Shown piece after piece: positions 1 to 10,430 of a stretch of 64,000 bases of DNA (its first letter is position 1; each line of letters opens with the position of its first letter). Made by a program: the position numbers and the translations under genes. Origin of the DNA: Streblospio benedicti (Eukaryota > Annelida > Polychaeta > Spionida > Spionidae); contig CM032662.1 in the NCBI GenBank assembly GCA_019095985.1, positions 20,547,780 through 20,611,779 on the forward strand, written 5' to 3'. The notes beneath the pieces are model-generated. The model was not told where the DNA came from and ran no database searches. It saw only the letters and a program-made list of their open reading frames with translations.

Positions 1-79
1 ATTTCAAGTCAGTATTAGGCAAAATGCATACCACTATTTAGAGCAAAATCCTATCATTAACATTTGATCAATATTTCAG

Positions 80-2763
80 CATTTTGTTAGTGAGCGTAAA
101 ATTGATGAAGATCTCTCATCTGCACGCCGGTTTACTAGCGAGGAAGAAGTTCTAGCTGATGCTATAAGGAATTTTGGCAAAGTAAGCTAAATATCCTAAT
201 ATTAAAAGATAGTCACGAAGTAGCTTCACTATTTATGTGATGATGAGTATTTGAAAATATATCAATTAGTGAATTGATATATTTTGAAGAGTTGGATTAG
301 TGTAATCGACAGATTCACATGATAAAAACAGCAGGATTAAGATGACGCAATAAATTCTTGTAGGACACATCATGATTCTATGAGCGAGCCCTTGAATGCA
401 CGTCAATTAAAAAAACAACAACGTAATAATATCTTTTCATATTTTACAAAATTTTACTGGAGCTGTTTATATCCAACAATGATTCAAGCTTCCTGCCGTA
501 TTCAATGCTTACAAAATGCACCAGCAACTTTTTTACAATGTAGCATGTTGTGAGCAATAATACACAAATTTAGCTTGACTGTGCAAGTTCACAGGTAGAA
601 TAAATAATATACTAAGCATGTCTACAACAAATGCATGTACATTACTAAATATCAGTATAGTATGGAACTGGGTCCGAGGGGGACTGGAAAACTGGGAAGA
701 ACCTATAATTTGGGTCTTGAACAAGGAGATTCAGAATGAGCATTGAATTTCTTGAAATTGTGCTATTGGGGTGAAAAGCGTGTTATTTTTGTTTTTGTTT
801 CTTTTGTTTTTTAAATAGTCATCAGACGAAATTTTTCATATTATCTCTCACATAAGCATTGCCATCTTTAAAATGTACTCAATTGAATGGCGCATGGTGA
901 CAGCTCACGATGGACACAGGCACGACCAACAAGATACCAGGATATCGAATCAAGTTACGCATACAATGCGACGAAATTTTACTGAGGCTCATGAAAATTA
1001 AGTTGCGTGTCCCAAAGACTGACTCTTATCAAAACCTATTTACATCACTGTTAGACTGTGATCATGTGTCTGACAATGAGGAATTATTTATATAAACAAG
1101 GAAGCATTTACATGGAATTTGAGAAAAAGCAACAATGTTATCAGTTTGTATTAATTTTCTAGGTGGTACCTCCACACACCAACTACAGTCAACGGCGATC
1201 GTCTGCTACATCGTCACTGAGCAGTGATCTGTTGAGTCCCATGACCCCAGTGACCCCTGCCACCACACCGTCAGTATTCCCACCTGCAGTTCATCATCCT
1301 CCTGCAGCAGGTGCATATTGATTGCTTATTCTTGTTACCCTCAATGTTCTTCCGTTTACTTAGTTCTCTTGTATAATATATGTGATGTTTACACATTGAT
1401 CAATTAACCTCTCAGACAGCCCTTACACCCTGGGCCAAGATTTTCCTCTTTCATTCCACTCTAATCACATCCCAGGACTTAAAATGAAGCAAGTTAATGT
1501 TTATCAATAGTAATTCAAAACAATTTAAACTAAGAAATCTGTTCTATGGACTAAAACATCATATGTTAGACGCAAATATCAAAACAATACTAATCTCGAG
1601 GTGGAATAAAAATTTGGCACATTTTTTTGTGTGTTGGCATGCATTTTGGAGGAGGCCATGCCATTTGGCCAGCTTTTAAAACATCGCTGCATATTTTAAC
1701 GTTTATTTTACTAAATTCTTTTTGCTTGTTTTTTTTCTTTTCAGCAACCATTCCAAGTTTATCGGGTGCCAAAGTACTTGCTCAGTCAGATTCATTGACC
1801 CAGTATGAGACCTTGTATAAGGAAAAATTATCTGATGGACGACCCAAGCCTACAAGTAGTGGTTTGGCAAGAAATCAGAACAATCTGAATCGGCCTCAAC
1901 AGGGGGGAAAGGGCAAGTCTCCACCCCAGCAGAATCGTCAACAGCAACGTCCTCAACAACAACAAAAGCAGCAGCAAAAGGTACCTAAAGACGTAGTACA
2001 AGAAACGGATGTAGATAAGAAAACTGAGTTATCGTCAGAAGATGCTGATGGTTTGTATTATTTCTGTATTCATAGTAAACAAATGTAAATATTTTTTTAT
2101 TATTATTAATTGTTTCTATTTCTTTTCATTTTATTGATTTTAATTAATCAACACTTGGATGTTTGTCTATGTTTAGAAGAACTGAGGAAGACTCGCAGTG
2201 CCAGGCGGAGACAGCGGCAAAGAGAAAAGCAAAGAGAAATCAAGCGCACACAGCAGATGTCGGGAGATTCGTCTAAGACGATGTCCCCAAGTGATGATTC
2301 TGGAATTTCCCATGGAAACTCGCCTGATGAAAAGATGCCAGTCAGTAAACCACAGCAAAATAGAAGGACTCCCTCACCTCGAAAATCTTTCCATAAGGAG
2401 CAGGGGCGACAGTCATCCCCAACAAAGAGAACAATTTCACCCGTGAAGAAATCCAGCCACCCATCCAAGCAGTTAGATGAAGATAATAACAATTCTCAGC
2501 CAGCAGTGAACGGAGAATCAAACATTCAACGTAAAAAAATGCCTGCAGACAAGAATGTTGAAGGCAGTGGTGATCAGTTAAATGAACAGCAAAATGTTGT
2601 CCAAAATGGCAATCATAATGGGGATGTGAGTGGAAAGGGTGATGCATTACCACAGAGAGCCCCACGCAACCGGGGGCATGAAAAGAAGAAGGCTGTCATC
2701 AATGGAAAAGATGAACATGATGTTAATGGAGTTGTTAACGGTGTCGATGCTATGAAAATTTAA
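80..2763 (+). CDS. 3' part of an unrecognised gene; Gln-rich and basic, low-complexity C-terminus (partial, 4 exons seen)
   Basis: Four exons splice in one frame: 80-181, 1163-1310, 1745-2050 and 2177-2763 (TAA). All junctions are GT-AG and phases agree (0, 1, 1), giving about 380 C-terminal residues; the 5' part lies before the window. The first exon is charged and looks folded (it contains RRFTSEEEVLADAIRNFGK). The rest looks disordered: a Ser/Thr/Pro stretch with LSPMTPVTPATTP, a Gln-rich run near 1925-1980, an Arg/Lys/Gln helix-like block (RRRQRQREKQREIKR), SP-rich segments (RRTPSPRK, SPTKR, SPVKK) that could be proline-directed phosphorylation sites, and an Asn/Gly-rich tail ending DAMKI. 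I do not recognise the family. The basic SP-rich tail would suit a nuclear, RNA-binding or cytoskeletal protein, but that is inference. The exon model is firm because four exons keep frame; the function is unknown. Confidence 0.75.
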
Positions 2764-5700
2764 AAGCGACACTAACAATATTAGTAGTTCTGGGGGTTTA
2801 GTTGTTTTTGGGTAGTATTGAAAGTACAATATTAGTATCAGTATATCACTAGCATTTCAATTGAGTTGGTGGCATATCATTTGATATTAAAAATTGGTAA
2901 ATTGAGATTGTTAGAAAGTTAGGCGTAGATGTAGATTGATGCCATTAATACTTACAGTACTCTTAAAAGCAAATTGTGTTACTGCTGACATTACGTGGAC
3001 CAAAAACACTTATTCAAAAATATGATTGGTGAATGTCCTATTATTGGAATGTATTTACCGGTATGTAATTTTACAGTAATGTAGGGATGTTCTGTTGTAT
3101 CCTTTTGTATATTTTGTGGTGATTTGTCTTAGGATTTTAAATTAAAAGGTATGAAATAGAACCATGGGAAAGAATTCTAGACATCCTGCTATAATGAATT
3201 GAGGCTTGCAATACGATATTTTGAAATAGGTAACCAACTAGTCAAATAATATATATTCCACAAGTAGAGAGAGTAGTAAAACAATAATTTAAATTGTGTA
3301 TTGTTGTGTGTCTCGATTTGAGATGAAATGATCTTAATGTCATTGTTTCAGCATATATTGTGATGATATTTATCTCAAAAAATTGTTAATAAGAAATTGT
3401 ATATAATTATTTTAGCAAATAAAAATTGCATGTTTATTATTATGTCACTTTGGCATTTCTTTTTAGGATAGAATGAAATGTATCCCCTCTGGATGTTTTG
3501 CTTTTAATAATTAGCACTTTAATACAAAATTCTCAGAAGGAATGCAATTTACTCCATAATTCTAGGTAATTTCTCTGTTGTTTGTTTGCATTTATATGAA
3601 ATAATGATGGTGGAATGTTGTGTTGTAATATATGATAAAATGTTACATAATGGATTTTCGAGGCATGGATAATACAAATTTATTTACATTTCACTGGTCA
3701 AAGTATATAATGATTCTCCCACTTTATTTTTTAAAATAATTTTGAAGTTGCGTGTTATATTGTGACGAAATTGTTGATGGAATCTTGTTTTGTTCTATGA
3801 TGAAGTAATTACTAAAGAATTTAGAACTTTTTTATTAAAGAATTGTCAATGACAGACCAGTGTAAGAAAACCATTTTATTATACGGGTAGTTTTGCACAT
3901 GTTATTTGCACATAACTTCAAGACTTTTGAGAAATTTAGTACTGTGTAGAAAATAAATCAGGGTTTAATTCACAGGTGATGATTTGCATTTTTGAAACAA
4001 TTGCTCAGCATGTAGCAGAAAAGATTACCGGTATATATTCGAAGAAAAGAAGAAAAAAAATTGAATATTTTTTACCATTTTACATCATAAGTTTGTAGAA
4101 AATGTACCTGCACATTATTCTATGACTTTTTCTTGAATTTGGTCTATAATTTCAGTGTTCAAAACTTTGTTTTAACAATTTTCACTATGCAATGTGAGGT
4201 AGTTTAAGCAAGCCTTGTAATGATATCAAATTTGTATTTTTTGAGAGAATGGACTATGTCCATATAAAGTTTGTTACTTTTTGTGTCATTTGTTGTATTC
4301 ACAAATGCATGTTTGGCAAATGCCACATCTATTCACAAAGTGCCACCATGTTACTTGTATGTATGTGATGGTCCATGGCAATGGACATCCATAAGTATTA
4401 ATTGTTGTATGTGTTCTAAGGCATATGTGCCAGTAAGATCAGCTAATAGTATGGGGAAAAGGGCAACTATAATTGTACATAGATCACTATGTGGTAGTTA
4501 TGTAGTTATCATTAATGCATAATTTTGTTGAGCAAGAAGTGCAATTAAATATCACTTATTCGGGTATTATTTTTTGTGCAATGTAGTGACCTGTGAACAA
4601 GTGTAAAAAAGAAACATTTGCATTGATGCAAGTAAGCATTAAAGCAAGTATAATGTTAATAGTAAGTTAAGATAGTTTAATGGGGCTTCACAATTTCATA
4701 AATGATAAGGATCACCATTAATGCAGTGAGATTATTTCTGGTAGATGTTGACTGTTCTTCTTAACAAATGGTTTCCACTTTCTTCAAAAAGTATGTCAAA
4801 TGCATAATAATGCCCCTAGGTCCTGTTGCACCAAATAATTTCCATCATCTTTAGCTGACTAGAGTATTTGTTGCATTGGTTTAATATTGTCACAACCAGC
4901 GCACCTGCTATCGCAGTCATAACATAAAGTAGTAAGAAAAGAAATGGTAACAAAGTTATTTGTGATTGGATTTTCATGTGAAATGCGTACAAAGCTCTTG
5001 ATTATTTAAAGCATGTGTAAAGTTACAAAAAAGATAGAAGCTGAGTCTCTGAGAGCTGAGTGTTTTGAGTATGTTAACTTGGATTATTAAGATATAATGA
5101 TAAGGCCTGATCAATAATTAATTTTCACTTTTTGGCATCCAGAATACAGAAAAATATAATGATTATGCTGCAAAATGCCAGATTTCTATTTGGTAACCCC
5201 GGATACCATTTGTTACATCATTTGTGGACTTGCTTTAGGTTTGAGCACATCTGAGAATATGACTTGCATGCAACAATAAATTGTTGACTTAGGATTTATA
5301 TTCTTTAGGGATGCGGGTACAGGTCATTAGCCTAAGCATCACTCGAGGGGGAAGGTGGTATGTATACTACTATGATTTACAAACACTACCATCCACATTA
5401 CTATTATATAGAATCCTCAATCTATATAGTAGTAGTAATGAGTATGGTATAGTGTTTGTAAATCCTAATGGTAAACATACCTCCTCCCACTAGCATGATG
5501 CTGGGGCCCATGGGTGATGTCAGAAAACTAGTAATTATGCAATTTTTCATTTCTGCAAATCATTGTTATGCAGTACAGTCTACTCATATGCTATTTTTTT
5601 TTATCTTCAGTACAATTCAGTCCAATTCCAACGACAGCTAGTAGTTGTGACCAATTTTTTCAGTGAACGCAGTTCTTTTAGATGTGGGTAAATGTTGAAA

Positions 5701-5880
5701 ATGCAGCAGAATGTCTTTGTGAAATCTTAAATGTGTGATCTAGGGAAAATGTTCTAAGGACATGGTTATTTTTTTAACTGGTTTCATCAGCATAATTATT
5801 AAGTATGTCATGCACTTTCAAACTATAAATATGTCATATGTTTAAATAATATTAAACCAATAAAGTTTAATGTTTGTTTT
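2764..5880 (+). other. Probable 3' UTR and downstream sequence of the first gene
   Basis: AT-rich non-coding sequence after the TAA. AATAAA occurs at 3418-3423 and again at 5859-5864. The second is followed by a GT-rich stretch (tttaatgtttgttttc), the usual layout of a cleavage and polyadenylation site, so the 3' UTR may be about 3.1 kb with an early alternative end. A palindromic miniature element sits inside it at 5350-5488. The short open frame at 4271-4522 has no codon bias or splice context and is not called. Confidence 0.45.
5350..5488. repeat. Palindromic miniature element (MITE-like), copy 1
   Basis: Imperfect inverted repeat of about 60 bp per arm. The left arm carries atttacaaacacta and the right arm tagtgtttgtaaat; the outer ends are ggtggtatgta and aaacatacctcc. 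The centre is the ctatatagtagtagtaat block. A second, shortened copy in the same orientation lies in DBR1 intron 4 (12783-12905). Both copies are followed by a catgatgctgggg motif, so the repeat unit probably extends to about 5505. It codes for nothing. Confidence 0.7.
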
Positions 5881-7053
5881 CACTCATTTTAAAGAGCCTT
5901 TTGTAATGTTAGTAGTTAATTTACTCAACAGTATTGAAGTTAAATGAGTAAATTAATATATTGTACCAAGTCGAGTCTGATGGTAAGTGTTGAGCAAACT
6001 TACCTTAAACAGGTTGCACACTGATTTGTGGTACCAGCACATCTAGGTACAGGTCAGGCAAGTGAACGCTAATGTGAGTGACAAGCATGTCTGCACTACG
6101 GTATCAGTGTACTGTATGCTCCCCAGGTAATTGAGAAAGATAGTGTGACAAGGATGCCAATGATCTGGTGTAGATGTAAAGTCGCTAGAACACTACAAAA
6201 CTGAATTGCGACTGTAAACAAGCGCATTTACATCTTTAGCTTTACATTGGTGGCGGCGTTATCTTCATAGGCATTATCATTATTGGTTGGGCTATACAGG
6301 TCTTTCTACATAGCGTTAAAATTTACAAATACCTTTGTGCTAAAGTAATTGAACATATATCAGATACAGAGCCCATACAACATAATGTGTCTCAGGCCGA
6401 TACAAAATATATCTGTTCTCTCCATTAAATATATTTTATATTTTCTTTTCTTCATAGCTGTTCAAATGTTCAAAGTTTTTCTTTGTAATAATAAATACCT
6501 ATGTACATGGTCCAATGACATGACAATTATTTTTTATACGATCAACTGACCCTTATGGCAAGACCACATATATTTGGACAGGGTGTGGCACCGCTACATG
6601 TTGGTCCTCTGCTCATTTGGATCTGTTGAACCCATATTCAGACGTGCTAGATATTTTTACACAACTATGTCACAGGTCTGTTTTGGTCACTAATGAGGTT
6701 ATTAGCCCATTTAGGAATGACAATTCTTCATTCTATCATTCCGTGCAAAAATCACCGCCAATAACCCACGCTGATTGGTCAATCTCCGTGCTCAATTTTG
6801 CGATGGAAAACACGCTCCCAAAAAAAAACATGCCCTAGTCTAAACTCCTCACAATATCTATACAGCCGCTGACATAGTAAGGCGTGTTCATGCTGTGCGG
6901 AGAGCAACAGTTTAGACTAACGCCTCTGCACGCTCAAAACTGTAGGAATTGACGTCTCCGCGCGCTCAAAACAAACGAAATTGACTTGAATGTTGAATGT
7001 TATAATATGATTTATTTTAAAATAAAATGGATTTTAGTCATGATAGAATGGTG
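5881..7053. other. Intergenic, repeat-rich, no gene seen
   Basis: Contains partial inverted repeats. One pair pairs gatgtaaa near 6172 with tttacatc near 6226. A second pair has ends tctaaac at 6839 and gtttaga near 6911. The stretch at 6763-6800 (ggtcaat...gctcaattttgcgat) is a diverged relative of the arms of the perfect foldback at 7054-7184, which suggests a repeat family rather than a unique palindrome. Open frames here have no coding support. Confidence 0.4.
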
Positions 7054-7184
7054 ATTGACCACTCGATTGTCGTGTCAATCGCAAAATTGAGCATGCTGAC
7101 GTCTGATTTACCCGAACGAAGTGAGAGTAAATCAGACGTCAGCATGCTCAATTTTGCGATTGACACGACAATCGAGTGGTCAAT
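7054..7184. repeat. Perfect 58-bp foldback (hairpin) with 15-nt loop
   Basis: Bases 7054-7111 are the exact reverse complement of 7127-7184; the loop is 7112-7126. There is no mismatch in 58 bp, so the structure is either very young, maintained by gene conversion, or a sequencing/assembly foldback. A transcript would form a long double-stranded hairpin. Mirror-image open frames run through it on both strands purely because of the palindrome. Each arm contains gctcaattttgcgattgac, which has a diverged match at 6763-6800. Confidence 0.9.
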
Positions 7185-7388
7185 ATCTACAATTCCCAAG
7201 TGCGCAGAAAAGTTGCGCACTTGTCTTTTTTTATTTGATTTTGAGACACAAAAGTCTATGGGTACTTCCAGTATATGTTCTAAGCCCATTTAAAATCGCA
7301 TTTATTGGTATATCATTCAAAATGTGTGTTCTCCATAGCATTGATGGTTGTTATGCTGATAGACGTTGGAAAATTAAGTAAATACATC

Positions 7389-7729
7389 TATTTGAGGCGT
7401 GCATTCTTCATAATAGTGAAGTTCTTAGCTTTGGTACAATCACGGCTGTCTGCAAATTTGACCAAGTACCATCTTTTGACCATAACTTTGTCAATTTTCA
7501 CGCTACCTAAAATCCGATTACATATTCATAATCCTCATTCAAAATTCTATTAGAACTGCTATTTGAGACGTGCATTCTTCATAATATTGTAGTTCGCAGG
7601 CAGGTTTTAGTCGCAGCCTACACAGGTCGTCTGTAAAGACCGGTCTTTTGCCCATGCATATCTTCGTCAATTTCAATGCTAACTAAAATCCGATTACAGA
7701 TTCATAATCCTCGCTCAAAATTCTATTAG
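7389..7729. repeat. Diverged tandem duplication, two units of about 170 bp
   Basis: Both units (7389-7558 and 7560-7729) start with atttgag(g/a)cgtgcattctt, contain ctaaaatccgattaca in matching places and end with caaaattctatta. Their middles differ considerably, so the duplication is old. No coding potential. Confidence 0.65.
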
Positions 7730-7810
7730 GAATATACTTTGACATGAATGACATAGTGATAAGAATACTTACCGATAAGTGTGAAAATTACCTTAGAATA
7801 TTGATACTGA

Positions 7811-7953
7811 TTAATTCGCACGGGGAGCTCTTTATATGAGTGTATGAATGTTATATAAATGTTAGTTATTCATGAGATGCTATATTGATAGGTGGGAGCT
7901 ATACACCAAACTACTGCTTATATTACTCATATAAAGAGCGCCCGTGATTAATT
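7811..7953. repeat. Inverted-repeat miniature element, about 143 bp
   Basis: The ends are imperfect inverted repeats of about 28 bp. The left end (ttaattcgcacggggagctc...) matches the reverse complement of the right end (...gagcgcccgtgattaatt). Both arms share the ctctttatatgagt core exactly. No open frame; likely a non-autonomous DNA transposon. Confidence 0.6.
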
Positions 7954-8345
7954 CTACTGCGCAACACGTCCCGCGCAACTGGGAATTGAAGAATGCAAAA
8001 TGCCACACCAAAGAATTACTATCAGCGCATCAGTGGAATAATTTGTGTAACACCAAGCCTAGTTATTACTCTTTAGCAGAGGCTTATAGACCCAGCCCTC
8101 CTCCCCCCTCATGAACAAATTTTATCCCATCAGATGAGCAATTGGGTCACAGTGCTTCAACTTTTCTTGTTGGAAGCATGTTGAGTATTGCTGATTTTTT
8201 GGACCAATTTTCAAACAAAATTTTGATATTCTTTTTGAGATGTTTTGACATTAGAAATCGAGTATACAACTTTCATGGACCAAAATAATATAAGTTAGTA
8301 CCTGCTAGATATATTACTATTATTGTAGTACCAACCATAGATATA

Positions 8346-8517
8346 TACCGTATATGACCATCCAAGTGCCCAACCTCATGTAACAGCCATCCCCCCTCTT
8401 TTTCTTAAATGTCCTTTAGAATTATGTAGTAATTGCACTCTTGTGTAACAGCCCACCCCCCAGTTTGAGAGAATTTCAATTTAACGGCCCTGGGCTCTTG
8501 GATGATCGTCTACGGTA
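8346..8517. repeat. MITE with TACCGTA terminal inverted repeats, 172 bp
   Basis: The left end (taccgta...catccaag.gccca) and the right end (tgggc.cttggatg...tacggta) are inverted repeats of about 27 bp with a few mismatches. TA precedes the left end and AT follows the right. No coding content. Family not assigned. Confidence 0.65.
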
Positions 8518-8519
8518 AT

Positions 8520-8880
8520 ACATCGGACAGTTCACGAGGCATAGTCTGCTCAGTAGATAACAGTGAAGAACAGTCCTGTGGTGGGCACTGAGGGGTGTTG
8601 CGGTGGAACAATGGGCAGTTTATGTAGTGTATTCCAATGCCAGAAGTCAAGTGCGGGTTAATGGACAGTACAGTGAGGAGTTTGGATTGGGTGTCGGTGA
8701 AAGAGGCTTTATTATGCGAGTTCTGTTCTAGTGTACCATAGGAGCTTCTATACGCAAATGACCTGGTGGTCATCGCTGACTCACAGGATGAGTGTATTTC
8801 TAAGCTGAAAGCCTGGAAGGAAAACATTGAACAAAAAGGTCTAAGTCAACATGAAGACAAAGATAATGATGTCTGATGGC
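8520..8880 (+). mobile_element. LINE reverse transcriptase fragment (RTE/CR1-like), broken
   Basis: Two adjoining plus-strand segments in different frames read as reverse transcriptase palm sequence. About 8605-8700 gives VEQWAVYVVYSNARSQVRVNG... . About 8730-8860 gives LLYANDLVVIADSQDECISK followed by GLS and VNMKTKIMMS, which is the metal-binding YADD region with the second position now N, and the downstream GLxVNxxKTK block. The frame shift, the missing QGSVLSP block between the segments and the lost catalytic motif show a dead fragment. Clade assignment is approximate. Confidence 0.8.
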
Positions 8881-8921
8881 AACGTTAGCAACTCAGCACC
8901 CACCTCTACATTTGGCAAATT

Positions 8922-8960
8922 ATTTAAACTGGACAGTAGGTGTTACTGTCCAGTTTAAAT
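8922..8960. repeat. Perfect 17-bp hairpin with 5-nt loop
   Basis: atttaaactggacagta (8922-8938), loop ggtgt, then its exact reverse complement (8944-8960). It lies just after the LINE fragment. It could be a small transcript structure or the scar of a foldback insertion; nothing else is visible. A 19-20 bp direct repeat (caaacttttcagtgatagt) follows at about 9019-9060. Confidence 0.6.
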
Positions 8961-10430
8961 TCAAAAGCATTATTAATAACCAATGTTCTCATACAATTTT
9001 AAAAGATTTAGTTTTTCAACAAACTTTTCAGTGATAGTGAAAACAAACTTTTCAGTGATAGTATATTTTTCTATTTTACAATTGAATATGACACATAGAA
9101 TATGGATATAAATTCAAATACAAATTCAATTAATTAAAATGGGTTAAACAGTACCGCATTTTTTTTTTATCAGTAACTGAAACAACTCGAAATTTCATAT
9201 ACATGCAGATTGGGGTTATGAAGTTTGATATAGATATCTCATTTAGTTGGAAGAAGACAATATAGTTTATGGCTAGGATTTTGTATATTTGAAAACAACT
9301 TTTTACACAGTTCTGAGACGAAACATTATTTTCTAAAAGAACTTGTTCAGATATGAAGTACATGAAAATGCATTCTTGATAGGTAATTTTATTGTTTGAA
9401 AACCATAGCCAAGGTACTGGTCAATAATTATTTATACATGTGAAATAGCATATGTTCACCGTTGCCTTCCTGTATGTACTCTTACAACCATTGGCATACA
9501 CAAAAAGACACACATAATCATTCCTTGTAAAAAGTCACACGTCTTAGTGGATGATATTATTATATAATAATGAATCAAGGCCATATTAAGACCTTTTATA
9601 TCAATAAACTATTAATTAATGTCTGTGATTTCAATATTAAGTGTTATACAGGTATTTATTTTACAGACATAATTTCGAAGGTATTATGCAAAGTATTAAA
9701 ACACTATTAGTAATTTAGTTAGTATCTAAGACACATTGCATTCATTAACAAAAAAGTTCAATTAAATTATTGTCTATATTAATATAGTATTCACTTTCAT
9801 TTTACAATAAAACTGATAGTCAAAGTTCATAAACAATTGAAGATCTAGAACAAAAATTACAAAAAAATCGAACATAAGATTCTACATTCCATCCATCATG
9901 CATACATTAAAATTCACAGATCATAAAAAAGAAGCTTTAAAAACCATTCTGCCTCATTCCCACACATCTAGGTTTATATTTCCATCATATCACATCATCT
10001 ATGATTATATAAATTAGTAAAGCTCTCATACAAATCATTTTTGCTCTTAAATTCTGCCGTGAATACCAAAAATTGTGCAAGGTAGCAATTCTGCAGTATG
10101 CATCACGTTAAAAACTTATACGGACTATACATGTAAACAAATATGGATGCTTTGTCCTAATACCTGTCTTTTACTCTTTCATGATGACCCAGACAGTGAA
10201 ACACCGGCATTCAATATCCACATTTGCACATAGACTTTATCATGAACCTTTAGTGTAGTGGACAAGTTCAAGGACTGGTAATACTTCTCATGATGTTCTC
10301 ACTAGAACCTACATGTAGGTTTGTTGGTGTGACAAAATATGGAAATATGGCTTTAGCAAAGGGCGTAACATCAACACAATTGATTTGATTTTAAATTGTA
10401 CTATTATACTCCTACAAAAGTAAACCTGAT
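8961..10430 (-). other. Probable 3' UTR and downstream region of DBR1
   Basis: AT-rich, no coding exon found. On the minus strand, AATAAA signals lie at 9655-9660 and 9388-9393, either of which could end the DBR1 transcript. DBR1 and the first gene converge, so the repeat cluster at 5.3-9 kb sits between two transcript ends. Confidence 0.4.

Noticed and set aside
2148-2492. Minus-strand 114-codon frame opposite the first gene
   Set aside because: Antisense shadow of the real exon 2177-2763.
7027-7293. Overlapping open frames on both strands with near-identical proteins
   Set aside because: They are mirror images produced by the perfect foldback at 7054-7184.
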